64,000 nucleotides of DNA from Capsicum annuum (taxonomy: Eukaryota > Streptophyta > Magnoliopsida > Solanales > Solanaceae). Where the stretch lies: the NCBI RefSeq assembly GCF_002878395.1, contig NC_061121.1, positions 46,782,649 to 46,846,648 of the forward strand, in the 5' to 3' direction. Below are positions 33,815-45,924 of this stretch, piece after piece. Position 1 is the stretch's first letter, and each line of letters opens with the position of its first letter. A model generated the notes under the pieces. The model did not search any database. It was not told the origin of the DNA and was given only the letters and a program-made list of their open reading frames with translations. The position numbers and the translations under genes were made by a program.

Positions 33815-34235
33815 GGTGATGGATGAACTGATATGATAATCTTTAAAGGAGTGTGTCATGGTACACTACATGCTATTTGTAGCTGACATAGTATTGATTA
33901 GAGAGATACATAACAGAGTTGATGATAAGCTAGAGATTTGGAGACATATCTTGGAGTCTAAAGAATTTAGTTTGAGCAGGACTAAGAATACTTAGAATGC
34001 AAGTTCAATGACATAAACTCACTAGACATACGTTGTCGTGAAGATTGATAATCACCAGGTTATTCTCAAGAAAAGATGTTAAGGTGTCTTGGGTCTATTG
34101 TTTAAGGAAATCGTGAGATCAATGAGAACGTTATACATCATATTAGAGTTAGGTGGATAAAATCGAGGCTCGTATCATATGTCTTGTGTGATCAAAATAT
34201 GTCACCAAGACTTAAAAAGATAAGTTTTTATGAAT
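33815..34235 (+). pseudogene. RTE LINE RT-domain fragment, plus strand
   Basis: The reading follows the palm and thumb of RTE reverse transcriptase: MLFVADIVLIREI (the FADD box changed to FVAD), DDKLEIWRHILESKEFSLSR, then in shifted frames VILKKRC...LGLLF and SYVLCDQN...LKR-like residues. Both ends are missing and several stops interrupt it. Confidence 0.78.
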
Positions 34236-35512
34236 AGTTATATTAAGTAATAAGTATATTCTGCATTAGTTTTGAAAGATTAATTCTTGCTTCATGTTAT
34301 TTAGAGCTTCCGCTTACCTTTCAGTTTATCTTTTAGTAGCATTTCAGACCAAGCGTACGCTCGAGTCAATCGTGGCATCGAGTGCCGGCCACGCCTGGGG
34401 TGTAGACTCGGAATGCAACAATAGTTCTCTTCCTCTTATTTATTGATCATAAAGTTCTAACTGAAATTCTGGGTGTTGGGAGTTTTGATTGTTGTTATTT
34501 GAATAGTTATATTGTAGATTATTCCATTGATAGCCATGTAATTTGTAACACTTTTATTTGGCGCGACCTCACTTTTTACATTAGTCACAATACAAATGAG
34601 ATTTGCTGATCACAGAGTTATTCTCCCACATAGTGCAATCTATTGTGAAGTTTCTCATAATTGATGATCCTGCATTCAATGAGGTAGAGTACATCAACAT
34701 CTGACCTTTTAGCTTTTGAACGAGTGTAAAATAATGTTTGTTTCATAAAAGCAATGGATTCATTACGATAATACTTACACTGATCACAATATATACTTCA
34801 TTAAGGACTAGATTAATCTCTTATCCTGTTTCGTCACAAGAGCAGTGATGCTGGATCTTAACACTCAATGTAATAAGTTCCTTCTAGAATTTCTTCATTT
34901 TTGTATTATTACTAATGTGTAGGATCTCTCGACTTAGGTCATTGATCACCTTTTGAATTTGGTATAAGTTTGCTATATTGGTTTTTTGGTTATAGAGATC
35001 CTCCAGTTCCTTTCATGACTAGAGAAAGTCGTTTACATATTCTATGTGATCTCCTTAGTCATATAATTGAGAATCCACGATACCATCATATCATCATATT
35101 TATTATTTCTCCTACTATCAGAATTTGCGTAAAGTTTTTGTTAACCATACACATCAACACACAATTTATTTCCATTACTTAATTCAGACACTTAACATGT
35201 ACAAACAAGAAATCAACAAACCTTACCTGAATATTGAAGTGAATAATAAATCTACAAAAATGAACTGCTACGACTATGAAGTAACAATAAACCCAGGTAC
35301 CGTCGCTACAGAAATGCAAATGCTGGCCATTGTTAGCTCTGTGTTTTTCACAGTCAAGAAGGTATCTTTTGTGCATATTTGGATAAGACGCCAGTGAGTA
35401 CAGCTTTATCCTTAATTTTTAACCTGCATGACATTGCAGCAGTTGGTAAGTGAAACCAAAGCAATAAGGTTAAACATAAGTGCAAAAGTTTGTTATATCA
35501 TGAGCTTATAGC
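34236..35512. other. Non-genic stretch; includes the 3' UTR region of the RRM gene
   Basis: I recognise no gene in 34240-35280. A GC-rich patch at 34350-34420 (GTGCCGGCCACGCCTGGGGT) resembles the end of some Solanaceae gypsy LTRs but has no partner here. The last 200 bp or so before 35513 presumably hold the 3' UTR of the minus-strand RRM gene; no clear polyadenylation signal was picked. Confidence 0.4.
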
Positions 35513-38500
35513 TTACTTGCGCGCAGATCCTGGAACGTTCAATTTTGAGACCATCTCTTTTTTTTGCTTAGGCTTTTTCTGCTTCTTCTTCTCCTTTGCT
35601 TCAACTTTCTTTTGTTCTGAGGATTCAGTCTCTTCTCGAACATCCTGCTCATCACCCGAAGTGGACTCTGCACATAACGTTTCTGAATTTTCTACATAAT
35701 CATCCGTGTCTGCTGATAAATCATCCACCTCCGGGACATCATCGTCAATGAAGATGTTTTCCTCTGAATCCGAGAGGAAATCTGCGTCAAAATCATCATC
35801 CTGGTCTCCGTGCAGATCAGGTTTTTCTTGTTCAGGAGCATACTTGATTTCATCAACTGACTGTATAGTTTTGGACTTGTGTGATCCGGGATTTATCATC
35901 TCACACTTTATTTGCTTCTGAACCTTACCAAAACTTATACTTCGTCCAGAAAACATTTGCACAAATCTACAACGACAAACATTTTATAGTTTAGGGAAGA
36001 ATGCAAAGGTGAAGATTAAATAGGAACTTGGGGGTCTATTTTTCGAAAAAAAATAAGAAACTGCTATATAAAGTAATTACCTACCTAATACACATATGAA
36101 GTCGCACAAGATTTTACTAACCTGTCATTTTACGCATATCTCTAAACTACGGCAAGAAACGAAAATAAATAGAATTCTTAAAACCATCGGCGTACATGGA
36201 GTTGTGATACTAATTAGTTGGTCATGTTACATGTTTCACCCTTTTATGTCTTATCTATAGCCACAAACAACACAATGGCAGAGCAAGACCAAGAGAGAAT
36301 CGAGGTATAAATTCCAATTCTAAAGCATTACCTTTGTGCTTCATTCTTAGACTTGAAGTCAATATAGGCCAGGCCTTTGCAAATAGGATTCCTGGTCTTC
36401 TTGTTCCCGGTCACAACTGGAACAATGTTAGCTATTCCTGAAACTCCTTTGAAAGCCACTCGCAGATCTTTATTAATGTTCATTTTCTTTGGAAGATTGA
36501 CCAAGCGCACGCGGAGTCCATCCTGAACAACTTTATAAATTGTAGAACTTAAAGATAAATACTGTGACACTAGTAGAATGGTAGTAAGTACGGTATTTGC
36601 AAAATGTCAAGTAGATTTTAAAAGAGTAGAAGATGCAGAAGTCATTGAAGCTCCCTAATGTCTATACTTTGTCCTTCAAACTCTTTTGTTCTACACTAAA
36701 CATCAACAAATAATACTGCCAGTCACTGAACTCGTTAAAGCTGTTTGATTCCATAATATTCATAATTTTACTTCCAACTTCTAGCTCAAATGTCTGACTT
36801 CAGTTGGGATAGACCAAATTCCACACCTGATATTAGTCCTGTTCAGATGTTGGTTGGTGTTAAAAACGAACAACTAAAGAGAAATAAGAGGATGCTAAAA
36901 AGGGGAAAAGGGACCAAAGGTGTATTCGTAGGGAAGAAAACATTATTTTCTCATGTTCAGCTTGTCAATTTTCTTGGAAAATATTTTCTCTCAGAAATAA
37001 ATTTCCTTAAAATGAGTAAAATGACTTCCTAATGGAAGTAGCGAAAACAAGTTCTAAAATAGCACTCCACATTGATTGTATCCTCCTCACCCACCAACAA
37101 CCATCTTCACCCCACCACGTCACCCCCACCTCCCATATTATTTGTCTAGATTATATACGAATGCTTTTAAGACAATGTTTTTTGCTTACGTACTGAACAC
37201 AAGAATAAGTAAGAAACACACTTATGTCCTAGAAAACATCTTCCTTCATACCGAACATACCTAAAAGGTTATCTTAGATATTCCTTTATCTGTCTACCAT
37301 TGTTTAACAAGTAAAAGATTTTATAATTTTTTATACTAAACCAGTGCAACAAACATGATTACAGGTCATGCAATCCCTCTTTTTTTCCTTCTTAGCATTA
37401 CATCTACACCATGAACAATAACCAAATTGCACCCAAAAGCCAACAAAAAATTTAAGGCAGTGTATGTTTCTCTTTTGCCTTAAAAATTTCTGCTATTTCT
37501 TTCAAGCTGAGACAGTCCACTAAATGGGCATAGTATTCCAAGTCTTCAAAGATTTCTTGCCAATCCCCCACCCCCCGCCCTTCCTCTGTTCCAGCATTGA
37601 GAGAACTGAATAAAGGATTTTGGCATGGTTCAATTTTTGACTCAACAAGGTGTACTCGATGCTTAAGCAGATGATTTGGTGGTGGTAAGTCAATTTGACA
37701 GATTTCTCTAAAGGAATTGGAGAGAAGTAAGCAACATCCCACGAGTGGGGAGTGAGGAGGGTAGTGCATACACAGACCTTTCCCATACCTAGGGAGGTAG
37801 AGAGGGTGTTTCCAATAGACCATCAGCTCAAGAAAATAACAGGAGTGCAGAAACCAAGACAAAAATACTACACAAGGCATGACAAAGCAATACTGTAAAA
37901 AGAACACTAACTACAACAAAATAATACGATAAACAAATTACAACGGGGAATATATAGTAATAGAAATCAAAGGAACAAGAACCTACAACTTAATACTACT
38001 AGTAGATAAGCGAGCGAGACTACACTCAACTATTTACTAACCTCCTACGCTAATCCGGGTCCTCCATAATATTTAATTTAATTTCTCTAATACCCCTATA
38101 CGATGTTTAGCATAAAAGATCTACATTCCTAAGTAAAATTGAAGATTGACAGAACAATTCCAAATAATAGGCATACTAGGAGTTCCCACTGCTAATAGGT
38201 ATAACAATGCTCAGCTTTTATTAAATCCTTAAGGTGATAAACGATTCATTCTCAAGTTGTAACTAACTATGAACAAATATATAACTGGTTCATTGTTTCC
38301 CATCAATTCAGTTGCATATGATTTGATTTTTTTTTTTCCTAGCAAGAACATTGGGATCCTATGCCCAACAGAAGGCTCATAACACATACATCAACACCCA
38401 TATAATCCCACAAGTGGGGTCTGGAAAGCTAGGATGTATACCGACCTTACCCCTACTTTTGCAGGGCAGGCTCATAACACATACAACAATAACATATCTA

Positions 38501-39204
38501 GTATAATCCACTTGTGTTACAGGGAGGGTACGATGTAAGCAAACCTTTGCGGGGAAGGCTGATAACATATACAACAACAACAACATACACAGTGTAATCC
38601 CATAAGTGCGGTACAGTGAGGCAAGAATATACGCAGACCTTAAACCTCCTATCTTTGCAGAGTAGACTCATAACACACAGTAATAAAAATTTACAAAAAC
38701 CCAAATCTTGAAAAGAACTTTACCTTTATCCTGCTGAACATTTTTGGCACTTGCATTAACAGGATTATTTTTAAGCTTATTAATATTAGCAAGCTGAGCT
38801 TTTCTACTCTGCTCAATTTCTTCCATCAGCTTATCTTCAACTGCAGTATCATACACTTTATCAACTCCAAACCCCTTAGGCTTGTGTTCTAACCACTTCT
38901 TCATATTTCTTAACGGCATAATCACCTCATCATCATCATCCTCATCACCAATAAAATCATCCACATCAACATCGTCATCATCATCAAGATTGTCAATTTC
39001 TTCCACTTCTACCTCATTCTTGAGTGCAGATAGGGACAGCCCAGTTCTTTTTTGCCATAGAAGAGAAGGAATGGTTGCATGGGTCAGTTTATTTGAGTGG
39101 AAAAACCAGTGGGTTGGAGGAATCTTGGAAAGAAGTTGTGAACTTGGGATGTAATTCATGTTACAACATTGGGGTTGCCTTGTATAACTTGCTAGGCTAA
39201 GCAT
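35513..39204 (-). CDS. Plastid-type RRM RNA-binding protein (RBD1-like), three exons
   Basis: Exons: 38724-39204, 36332-36530 and 35513-35966, with GT-AG borders throughout; joined they give 377 residues. The start is ATG at 39204 (MLSLASYTRQ). The first 60 or so residues are Ser/basic-rich with few acids, like a transit peptide. An Asp run follows (DDDDDVDVDDFIGDEDDDDE), then one RRM split by intron 2, with the RNP2-like VRLVNLP and RNP1-like KGLAYIDF. The tail is acidic, then Lys-rich (KEKKKQKKPKQKK). The layout recalls Arabidopsis RBD1 (At1g70200), which I remember as a chloroplast protein aiding 23S rRNA processing and chilling tolerance; the orthology is inferred. Splice phases agree and no stops occur, so it looks functional. 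Intron 1 (2.2 kb) is filled with repeats. Confidence 0.85.
36919..37261. mobile_element. MITE in intron 1 of the RRM gene
   Basis: The left end reads GGTGTATTCGTAGGGAAG; the right end on the opposite strand reads GGTATGTTCGGTATGAAGG, with further inverted matching around GAAAACAT. The interior is non-coding, with a C-rich patch (CACCCACCAAC, CACGTCACCCCCACC). No target duplication resolved. Confidence 0.6.
37729..38056 (-). mobile_element. RTE LINE 3' fragment in intron 1
   Basis: CCCACGAGTGGGGAGTGAGG, then GACCTTTCCCATACCTAGGG and TTCCAATAGACCATCAGCTC are the family 3' UTR; CCTCCTACGCTAATCCGGGT marks the coding/UTR junction side. Minus orientation, same strand as the gene. Non-functional. 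Confidence 0.78.
38378..38685 (-). repeat. Three consecutive RTE 3'-end fragments in intron 1
   Basis: Three blocks, each starting with AACAYATACA(ACA)n and followed by an ATAATCCCA/ATAAGTG-type segment and a GACCTT...TTTGCAGRG end, begin at about 38378, 38476 and 38563. Each looks like the last 75-110 bp of the RTE family. Either repeated insertion at one spot or local duplication could produce this. Confidence 0.65.
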
Positions 39205-39303
39205 TTTCAATAACCAAGAAAATGTAGTGAAACTTGATATACAGGTGTAGGTATGTTGACTTCTTATAGTTCTTTGTTATCTACTTGGGTTTATTAGTCA
39301 ATA

Positions 39304-39621
39304 CTTACTCCGTCTTATTTTATCCGTCCTAAATTTTTTAATTTAAATTTTACTTATTCTTTTTTATTTATATAAAAGAAATTTTGTTTTTCCTCATTAC
39401 ACCCTTGATGTAAGTTATTATTTTCTGTTGTTAGTATTCTTAAAAAATATTGCAAAAGAAGTACCGTTAAAAATATAAATGGTGTTTTATTATTAGTCAT
39501 CATCAATATTAAAACTAATAATAAGACACAAAAATAAAATAGTAAAATTACGTTATCAATCATTATTTTTTTAATAATTATAGCATTTCAATTTTCAACT
39601 GGTAAAATAAGACGGAGGTAG
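39304..39621. mobile_element. Stowaway-like MITE upstream of the RRM gene
   Basis: Ends CTTACTCCGTCTTATTTTAT and CTACCTCCGTCTTATTTTAC (opposite strand) are inverted repeats of the Stowaway/Tc1-mariner type, with TA on each side (39302-39303 and 39622-39623). About 318 bp, non-coding. It lies 100 bp upstream of the RRM start codon, so it probably overlaps the promoter or 5' UTR. Confidence 0.85.
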
Positions 39622-39639
39622 TATCAGTTATCAATATAA

Positions 39640-40385
39640 GCATTTGGGGGAGAGGGTGGGGTTGGGGGATTTAGCTGAGGTTCATAGGGGAGAGTGGAGA
39701 TGAAGAGTAAGATTTTTGTGGGCTTTAGTGACATTTGGATTGGATTGGATTGGGAGCCCAAATAATAAAATATGTACAAGGAGTCTTTACTTAAATACTC
39801 ATTCAAATACTGTTTACTTTTTTTAATCGGTACATGTAGATTATACATTTGTTTGCTGCTTTTAATTCAAACAACTGGGTAATTGGCTATTTAGGTTAGT
39901 TTTACATGAGAAATCTTTACACAAATAACTGACGGACTTTATCATCTTTAGACCTTTAATTGGAAAATAATTATTATTATAGAGTTTGATTTTATAGAGG
40001 TGAAATTTTATGGCTATATTCTAGAATTATACTTGTGAAATTTAAAACTCATGATAATATCTATTTTTCAAAAATAAAATCGAAAAGCGGCTAGTCAATA
40101 GTATTATTTTGCTCATTTTGTGATGTTTTATGTTTGTCCTAGACTTAAGATCCATAACCTAATTAAAATAAAAAGGAAGTTCACAAATTAAAAAATTATC
40201 TTTGGATTTGAAGATTACTAGAATCAGATGAGAAACGTCCTCTACGAATATACCATAAAATATAATCCTAATTCATGAACGTTATATACTTTCTTGAACA
40301 ATTTGTTCGAAATATGAAGTGGGAAGTTATCAAGTATTAGTCCAAAATAGCATTGTAATTCAGTTGATAGTTCAAAATGAAACTT
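39640..40385. other. Non-genic stretch upstream of the RRM gene
   Basis: No coding signal. It starts with a G-rich patch (39646-39672). The rest is AT-rich with no recognised element. Confidence 0.4.
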
Positions 40386-40389
40386 GGTA

Positions 40390-42410
40390 ATTGGAGGGAA
40401 ATTTTATCATGGATGAGTCTCAAATATGATTTGGTGTGTGAGGATTACTTTTTGAATTAAAAAAATGTAGGCTCCTGTGTGAGGGATTTCTTTTTGAATA
40501 AAGAAAAAATATGTGGGCCATTTGTTATTCATCTCACCCTTTATTGTTATTTTCTCCCTTCCCTCCTTTTTAACTCATAGCCTTTTCTCTCCATTTCTTT
40601 TTTTTCCCCTTTTAATTTAATTCTTTTGTAACCTAATTTTTTTTGGATTAATTTTGTTTGCGCATAACTCGATTAGTTTTATGAAATACTGAAAAGAAAT
40701 TACTCTATTTATTTCGATTGAAAATTAAATTTGAGACCTCAAGATACTCTATCCACTTTGTTGAACCACTAGATCACACTCTTAGGCGTAATTATTTTTA
40801 CGTTTTTCATCACTATTTACTTTTTATCTTTTCTAAAACCTAAAAATTTCATAAAAAATATGGTCAAGCACAATTCCAACTCTAATTTTTTAGGCTCTCA
40901 TGGCCAAACTCTTACTTAATATTAATTATTTATGCATACTAATTAATTATAAAATATTTAATTAAAAATGACAATGAATTGAAATTATCGGAGAAATTAT
41001 GATGTTAATCTGTACAAAAATAAGAAAATTAACTTTGTGAATGTTTACTCTTCAAATATAACTTTAATGACGAAAATACAAATTAAAATTATTTTTTTAA
41101 TTATTTTTTACAGGTTAAAACCATAATTTATTCGATAATTTTATTTCATTGTCACTTTTTAATTAAATACTTTATAATTAATTAATATATATAATTAATA
41201 AATAATTAATATTCCTCATCGGCCTATTGAAATTTCGTGAAATTTCTTCTCACACCAAACTTATTGTTATTTAATAGCTTCCCTCTTTTCTTACTCATTA
41301 GCCTTTCTGCATTTCTTTCTATTCTTTTTCTATTTAATTTTTTTGTAGGTTAATTTTTTAGATCAATTTTATTTACGTACATTTCGATTAATTTTTAAAA
41401 ATATTAAGAAAAAATTACCTAGTATTTGTCTCTAAAAAATTATTGTGATCTTATGGTGCTCAACCAACTTTGTTTAATCACTAGGTCACACCCTTAGGTG
41501 CAATTATTTTTATGTCTTTTCATCTCATTATTTATTTTTTATCTTTTTCAATATCTAAAAAATTCAAAAAAAATATGGTTAAACACTACTCCAATTCCAA
41601 CTCTAATTTTTTAAGGCCTCATGGTCAAACACTTACTTAATATTAATTATTTATTAATTATATATACTAATTAGTCATAAAATATTTAATTAAAAAATGA
41701 CAATTAAATGAAATTACTGGAGAAATTATGGTGTTAACCTCTACAAAAAAAAAAAAATTAACTCTAATTTGTATTTTCGTCATTAAAGTTATCTTTGATG
41801 AAGGGTAAATATTCCTAAAGTTGATTTTCTTATCTTTTGTACATGTTAACATTATAATTTTTTCGATAATTTTATTCTATTGTCATTTTTTAATTAAATA
41901 TTTTTTATAATTAATAAGTATGCATAAATAATTAATATTAAGTAACGTTTGGTCAGGAGAGTCTAAAAAATTAGAGTTGAAGTTGTGTCTGACTATATTT
42001 TTTATGAAATTTTTAGATTTTGGAAAAGACAAAAAAAAGTGAGATGAAAAAATATAAAATTAATTACACCCAAAGGTGTGACCTAGTGGTTCAATGAAGT
42101 GGATTGAACACTATGAATCTCAAATTTAATTTTCAATTGAGACATTTACTAAATAATATTTTCAGTGCTTCATGAAGCTAATCGAGACATGCGCAAACAA
42201 AATTGATCTAAAAAAGTTAGACTATAAAAGAATTAAATTAAAAAAGAAAAGAAAAGGAATGAAGAGAAAAAGCTATGAGTAAAGGAGGGAAGAGGGTGAG
42301 ATGGATAACAAGTGGGGCCCAATTTTTTTTTTTATTCAAAAAATAATCCCTCACACACCAAGTCATACTTGAGCCTCATCCATCCTAAAATTTTTCATAA
42401 TTGGGCAATC
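40390..42410. repeat. Large foldback: long inverted-repeat element with an extra internal copy
   Basis: The left end contains GGATGAGTCTCAAATATGAT and TTGGTGTGTGAGG; the right end carries the same words on the opposite strand. Inner landmarks (CTAGATCACACTCTTAGGCG, CCAACTCTAATTTTTTA, TTAATATTAATTATTTATGC, TAATGACGAAAATACAAATT) occur three times: at 40770-41080 (forward), 41480-41760 (forward) and 41765-42080 (reversed). The whole can therefore fold into a hairpin of several hundred base pairs. No coding. It is probably a MITE or Foldback-type transposon with one nested copy. Confidence 0.72.
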
Positions 42411-42944
42411 CATGAAGTGGATGTAAACCGACCTACTATCTTAGAGATAATCTAAGCCCCTATTCCCCATATTAGCAGGCATTTTAATCATGGATAAATT
42501 ATACAAATCTCAAACTTAAGAGACTATATTATCTAATATTCTTTACTTTTTAAAAATCTACACAAAATCTCGATTTTCAACTTTACATACATATCAACAA
42601 AACCTACATCCTATTTTACTCCACCATTAACTCATTCAAGCTATTTTTTTTTCAAAGATTTCCTTTCCTAAAATTTTCCTTTCCTAAAATATCTCTTAAT
42701 TATCTACAATTAAATCATCTTCCTTCTTGATTTTTTCTCCTCCATTAATGCATGCAATTTTTTTTTTCCTCTCCTAAAATCTCTCTCGTTTTTTTTTTTA
42801 AAATCGATTGATACATATATAAATTTATTTAATTGTTCATACATGTTTATTCTTTTAATGGTGATTCATATGAATAATAAATATGATATCATTATATGAG
42901 TATTATGGTGATTCATACGATAAATATAGTTTGTATGATTTTAA

Positions 42945-43140
42945 CGGGTGATACATATGATATTAATGGGTGATAAATATTGTATTATGGTGATTCATAT
43001 GGTAGATACAATTATTTTTTTCAATTATTGGGTGATTCATATGATATTAATGGGTGATATATACGGTATTATGGTGATTCATATGGTAGATACAATTATT
43101 TATTTCAGTTATTGGATGATTCATATGTTATTAATGAGTG
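42945..43140 (+). repeat. 84-bp tandem repeat inside the Pack-MULE
   Basis: Two full units and a third partial one share GATATTAATGGGTGATA, TATTATGGTGATTCATATGG and TAGATACAATTATTT. A further partial unit appears at 43300-43340. An open frame (42948-43166) across it is a by-product of the repeat, not a gene. Confidence 0.8.
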
Positions 43141-43413
43141 ATACATTTTGTTCACACTGTATCTAAAAATGAAGTAGTCATCTCCATTACCGGAGCTCAC
43201 TGTTCCGATGAACCAGCGCTGATCCACTAAAAAACGATCCACTCACCACAGGAAATCCTTATAACAGCCTACCAAAAAAACCACCTTATTGGTGCCATCA
43301 ATTATTGAGTGATTCATATGATATTAATGGGTGATACATTTCAAACTTCAAACCAATGTATCACATATATTTCAGATATATCACATAGTGATCCCTTACC
43401 ACCAAATAATAAT

Positions 43414-43794
43414 TTAAACAATAATCAGCAAAGGTGAATCGGCAGGAGGGTGGGCCGTTATTGAAGAAGACATCAATTGGATTTGATATTGCGCAGCATC
43501 GGCATCGTAGTGTCGGGCAATTTCAACACCAGTGGCGTGCCAGGCAATGAGGAGCTTAGAGGCAATGACAGTGGGCCCCAGCGTGCGACGGTGGTCGCTT
43601 CGAAGCTTACTGAAGATAAAAATAAGGACGCAAGTTAAAGCTTCAACGACAGAGATATTGAGCAGGTACTGGATGTTACCATACCAAGCGACATTGTAAT
43701 TGAAGTCGCCGTCCCCATCGGCAGACGAAGAAGGAGAGAAAGTGGAGCTGGACGCCATGGAAGGTGAGTCAGCAGAGAAAGTGGATGGGATCAT
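43414..43794 (-). pseudogene. Captured exon of an OSCA/CSC1-like mechanosensitive channel gene
   Basis: A 126-codon frame whose first 100 or so residues read as the N-terminus of a plant OSCA/CSC1-like channel (hyperosmolality-gated cation channel family): [19 protein letters not shown], a hydrophobic helix, then [28 protein letters not shown] recall this set from the OSCA4-type protein At4g35870. Full-length family members have over 700 residues and about eleven membrane spans; here only the first survives. After YDADAAQY the frame runs into unrelated residues ([14 protein letters not shown]) and stops in transposon sequence, so any product would be a short chimera. Lying between Pack-MULE ends explains its origin. 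A start at either Met1 or Met13 (MASSST) is possible. Confidence 0.8.
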
Positions 43795-44091
43795 ATTGAA
43801 TTGAATTGGGATTGACAGAAATTAGAGTATTGAAATTTTTTTTTGAATTTGATTAATTCATTGTATAACTGATTATGCGTGATTTTCTCCACAAAATAAA
43901 AGAGGATCTATTATTTCCTTAAATAAATATCTTTGTCAGTTTCAAATGTATCAATTTTTTATATGTATCATCGTATAATATATGTATCACCATTTCAAAA
44001 ATGGGGATAAAATATAATTAACAAAATAGTCAAGATTTTATGTAATATCACTTAAAAATTCAGGAATTTGTGTAAGTTATCCTTTAATCAT

Positions 44092-45020
44092 CTTGAAAAA
44101 ATTATACACCATAGATAAAATAATTTATTAATTACATGATATGATTAAGGTTTTAAAAAATTACCTACATAATTATTTGTTAGTTATAAAATTATTTTTT
44201 GGTGGGTCCCTATATACAAATATATTATGAAATGTATATAACAAATAATACCCTCTCTCTCATGTAATTCATTTTTCATAATCTTTCTCTTAGCTAATTG
44301 GCTATTTTTGCGGCATTAACTTATGCATGCTTCTTGAACATAGCTCAAAGAAAATTTTTCTCCCAAATCAGTTATTTTTTGTCTTTCCTTAAACATCCGT
44401 TGTGGATTTGTAGTGGAGATTTTTTGGAGTAATTTCTCATCCCTAAACATCCGTGGGGATATGCATTGAAGATTTTTATGGTAATTTTTAATTTTTTCGG
44501 ATATATAGATTTGTTTGGTTTTAATTTTTTTAGATATTCTCTAAATGAACCTCTAAGTTTCTTCAAATTTTATCTATTTTTATAGAATAGAATGTATAAA
44601 TTGAAAACTGATTTGAATGTTAGTGTCATTTCACAAAATAAATCTTGATGAATTATTTTCATAGTTGGGTATTTGATCCAATTTTAGTGAATTTGATAAT
44701 TGTATATAGATGATTTAATTGTATTCAGTTGCGCAGATATTTTTATGTGGGTATGCATTGTATATTTTTTTTTATTTGTATATTTTTATATACACGTGAA
44801 TGTATTGGATGTATGTTTTTTATGTATATATGTAGATTTTTGTATAACTATATATGTATACAAATTTGATCTGTGTTGATACACATATACATATGTCTAT
44901 GCATATGTATGTGTTGGTTTATATGTACATTATGCAAATGTGTATACATATATTCTATATTTGTGTATATATACATATGCATATCTATATATATGTACGT
45001 ACATATGCATATGCATATAA
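44092..45020. other. Non-genic stretch with CATA/TATA microsatellite
   Basis: No gene. From about 44810 to 45020 the sequence is an imperfect purine-pyrimidine alternating repeat (ATACATATGCATATG-like) in which both strands stay open by chance. Confidence 0.55.
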
Positions 45021-45029
45021 TTATTTTTA

Positions 45030-45924
45030 GGCTTAAGACATCGCCAGACACCTAAACTTATTTCGAAAATTTACTTAAACCCCTCAACTAAGGCCTGTAC
45101 CTATCAGGCCCCTAACCCACCTGAAATTTGATCCTATCAAGACTTTTTTGGATAATCAGCTAAAAACTCAAGTGTGTGCGACACGCACGCGCTGATGTGG
45201 CAAAACTGACCAATTAAAAAAAATACGTGGCAAGAAAAATAATTATATTGTGAAAATGTTGATTTGTCCATTTTGTATTTAATTATCATTTAATAATAAT
45301 TTCTTAATTAAAAAAAACACCCCACCCACCCACCAGTCGTCGTCTTCACCACCCCCATCCCTTTCGTCTTCACGCACACATAAAGTCATCTTTACACACA
45401 AAGCCCCCCACCTCCACCTCACGCCCCACCCCCTTCGTCTTCATACACACAACATCCCCTCTCCCCCGTCGTCTTCACACACAAGGGTCACCCAATTAAA
45501 CAAGAAAACCTCAATCTATTTGTTGACCAAGAAAGAAATTGAATTCCGAGAGATATCACATGCAACCATTTATAATAAGCAAATCACACGAACAGACTCA
45601 GCAAATCTGTGGTGACAGAGGATATGCACTTTCAATTTACTAGTAGGATCTCCTGTAATTTTCCTGTATTAGATTGAATATTTGGAGTTCAGTGATGAAG
45701 GTTGGTTAAATTGTTTTGTGGGCTAATAGTATCACGATTCATCTGATTTCGAAGTACAATATTAACAATAATAAGAGTGTAACGCAATTTCCTTGTCAAA
45801 TCAACATTTTGTGCCTGATAGGTACCAATTTTAGCACTTGAGGTGTCTGATGGGTACAAACCTTAGTTGAGGAGTCTAAGTGACTTTTTGAAACAAGTTT
45901 AGGTGTCTGGCAATGACTTAAGCC
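45030..45924. mobile_element. Non-autonomous MULE with perfect 9-bp TSD
   Basis: The ends are GGCTTAAGACATCGCCAGAC and, on the opposite strand, GGCTTAAGTCATTGCCAGAC, with matching continuing through ACCTAAACTT and beyond for about 100 bp (CTCAACTAAGG). TTATTTTTA stands on both sides (45021-45029 and 45925-45933). The 895-bp interior has a C-rich stretch at 45320-45490 with repeated CGTCTTCA...CACAC words, but no frame longer than a few dozen codons. No transposase. Confidence 0.92.

Larger units (their letters stand above)
42492..44082. mobile_element. Pack-MULE: non-autonomous Mutator-like element with captured gene fragment
   Basis: The inverted ends read GGATAAATTATACAAAT on the left and GGATAACTTACACAAAT on the right (opposite strand), 15 of 17 identical. 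A perfect 9-bp duplication TTTAATCAT flanks the element (42483-42491 and 44083-44091), the hallmark of Mutator-type insertion. It carries no transposase. The interior contains an 84-bp tandem repeat (42945-43140) and a minus-strand gene fragment (43414-43794) that is much richer in GC than its surroundings. Confidence 0.92.

Noticed and set aside
35706..35921. Ser-rich plus frame, also 38882-39154
   Set aside because: These are antisense shadows of the Asp/Glu-rich exons of the RRM gene.
44848..45055. Paired Ile/Met/Tyr/Cys-rich frames on both strands
   Set aside because: A CATA/TATA microsatellite stays open on both strands by composition; no start context or homology.
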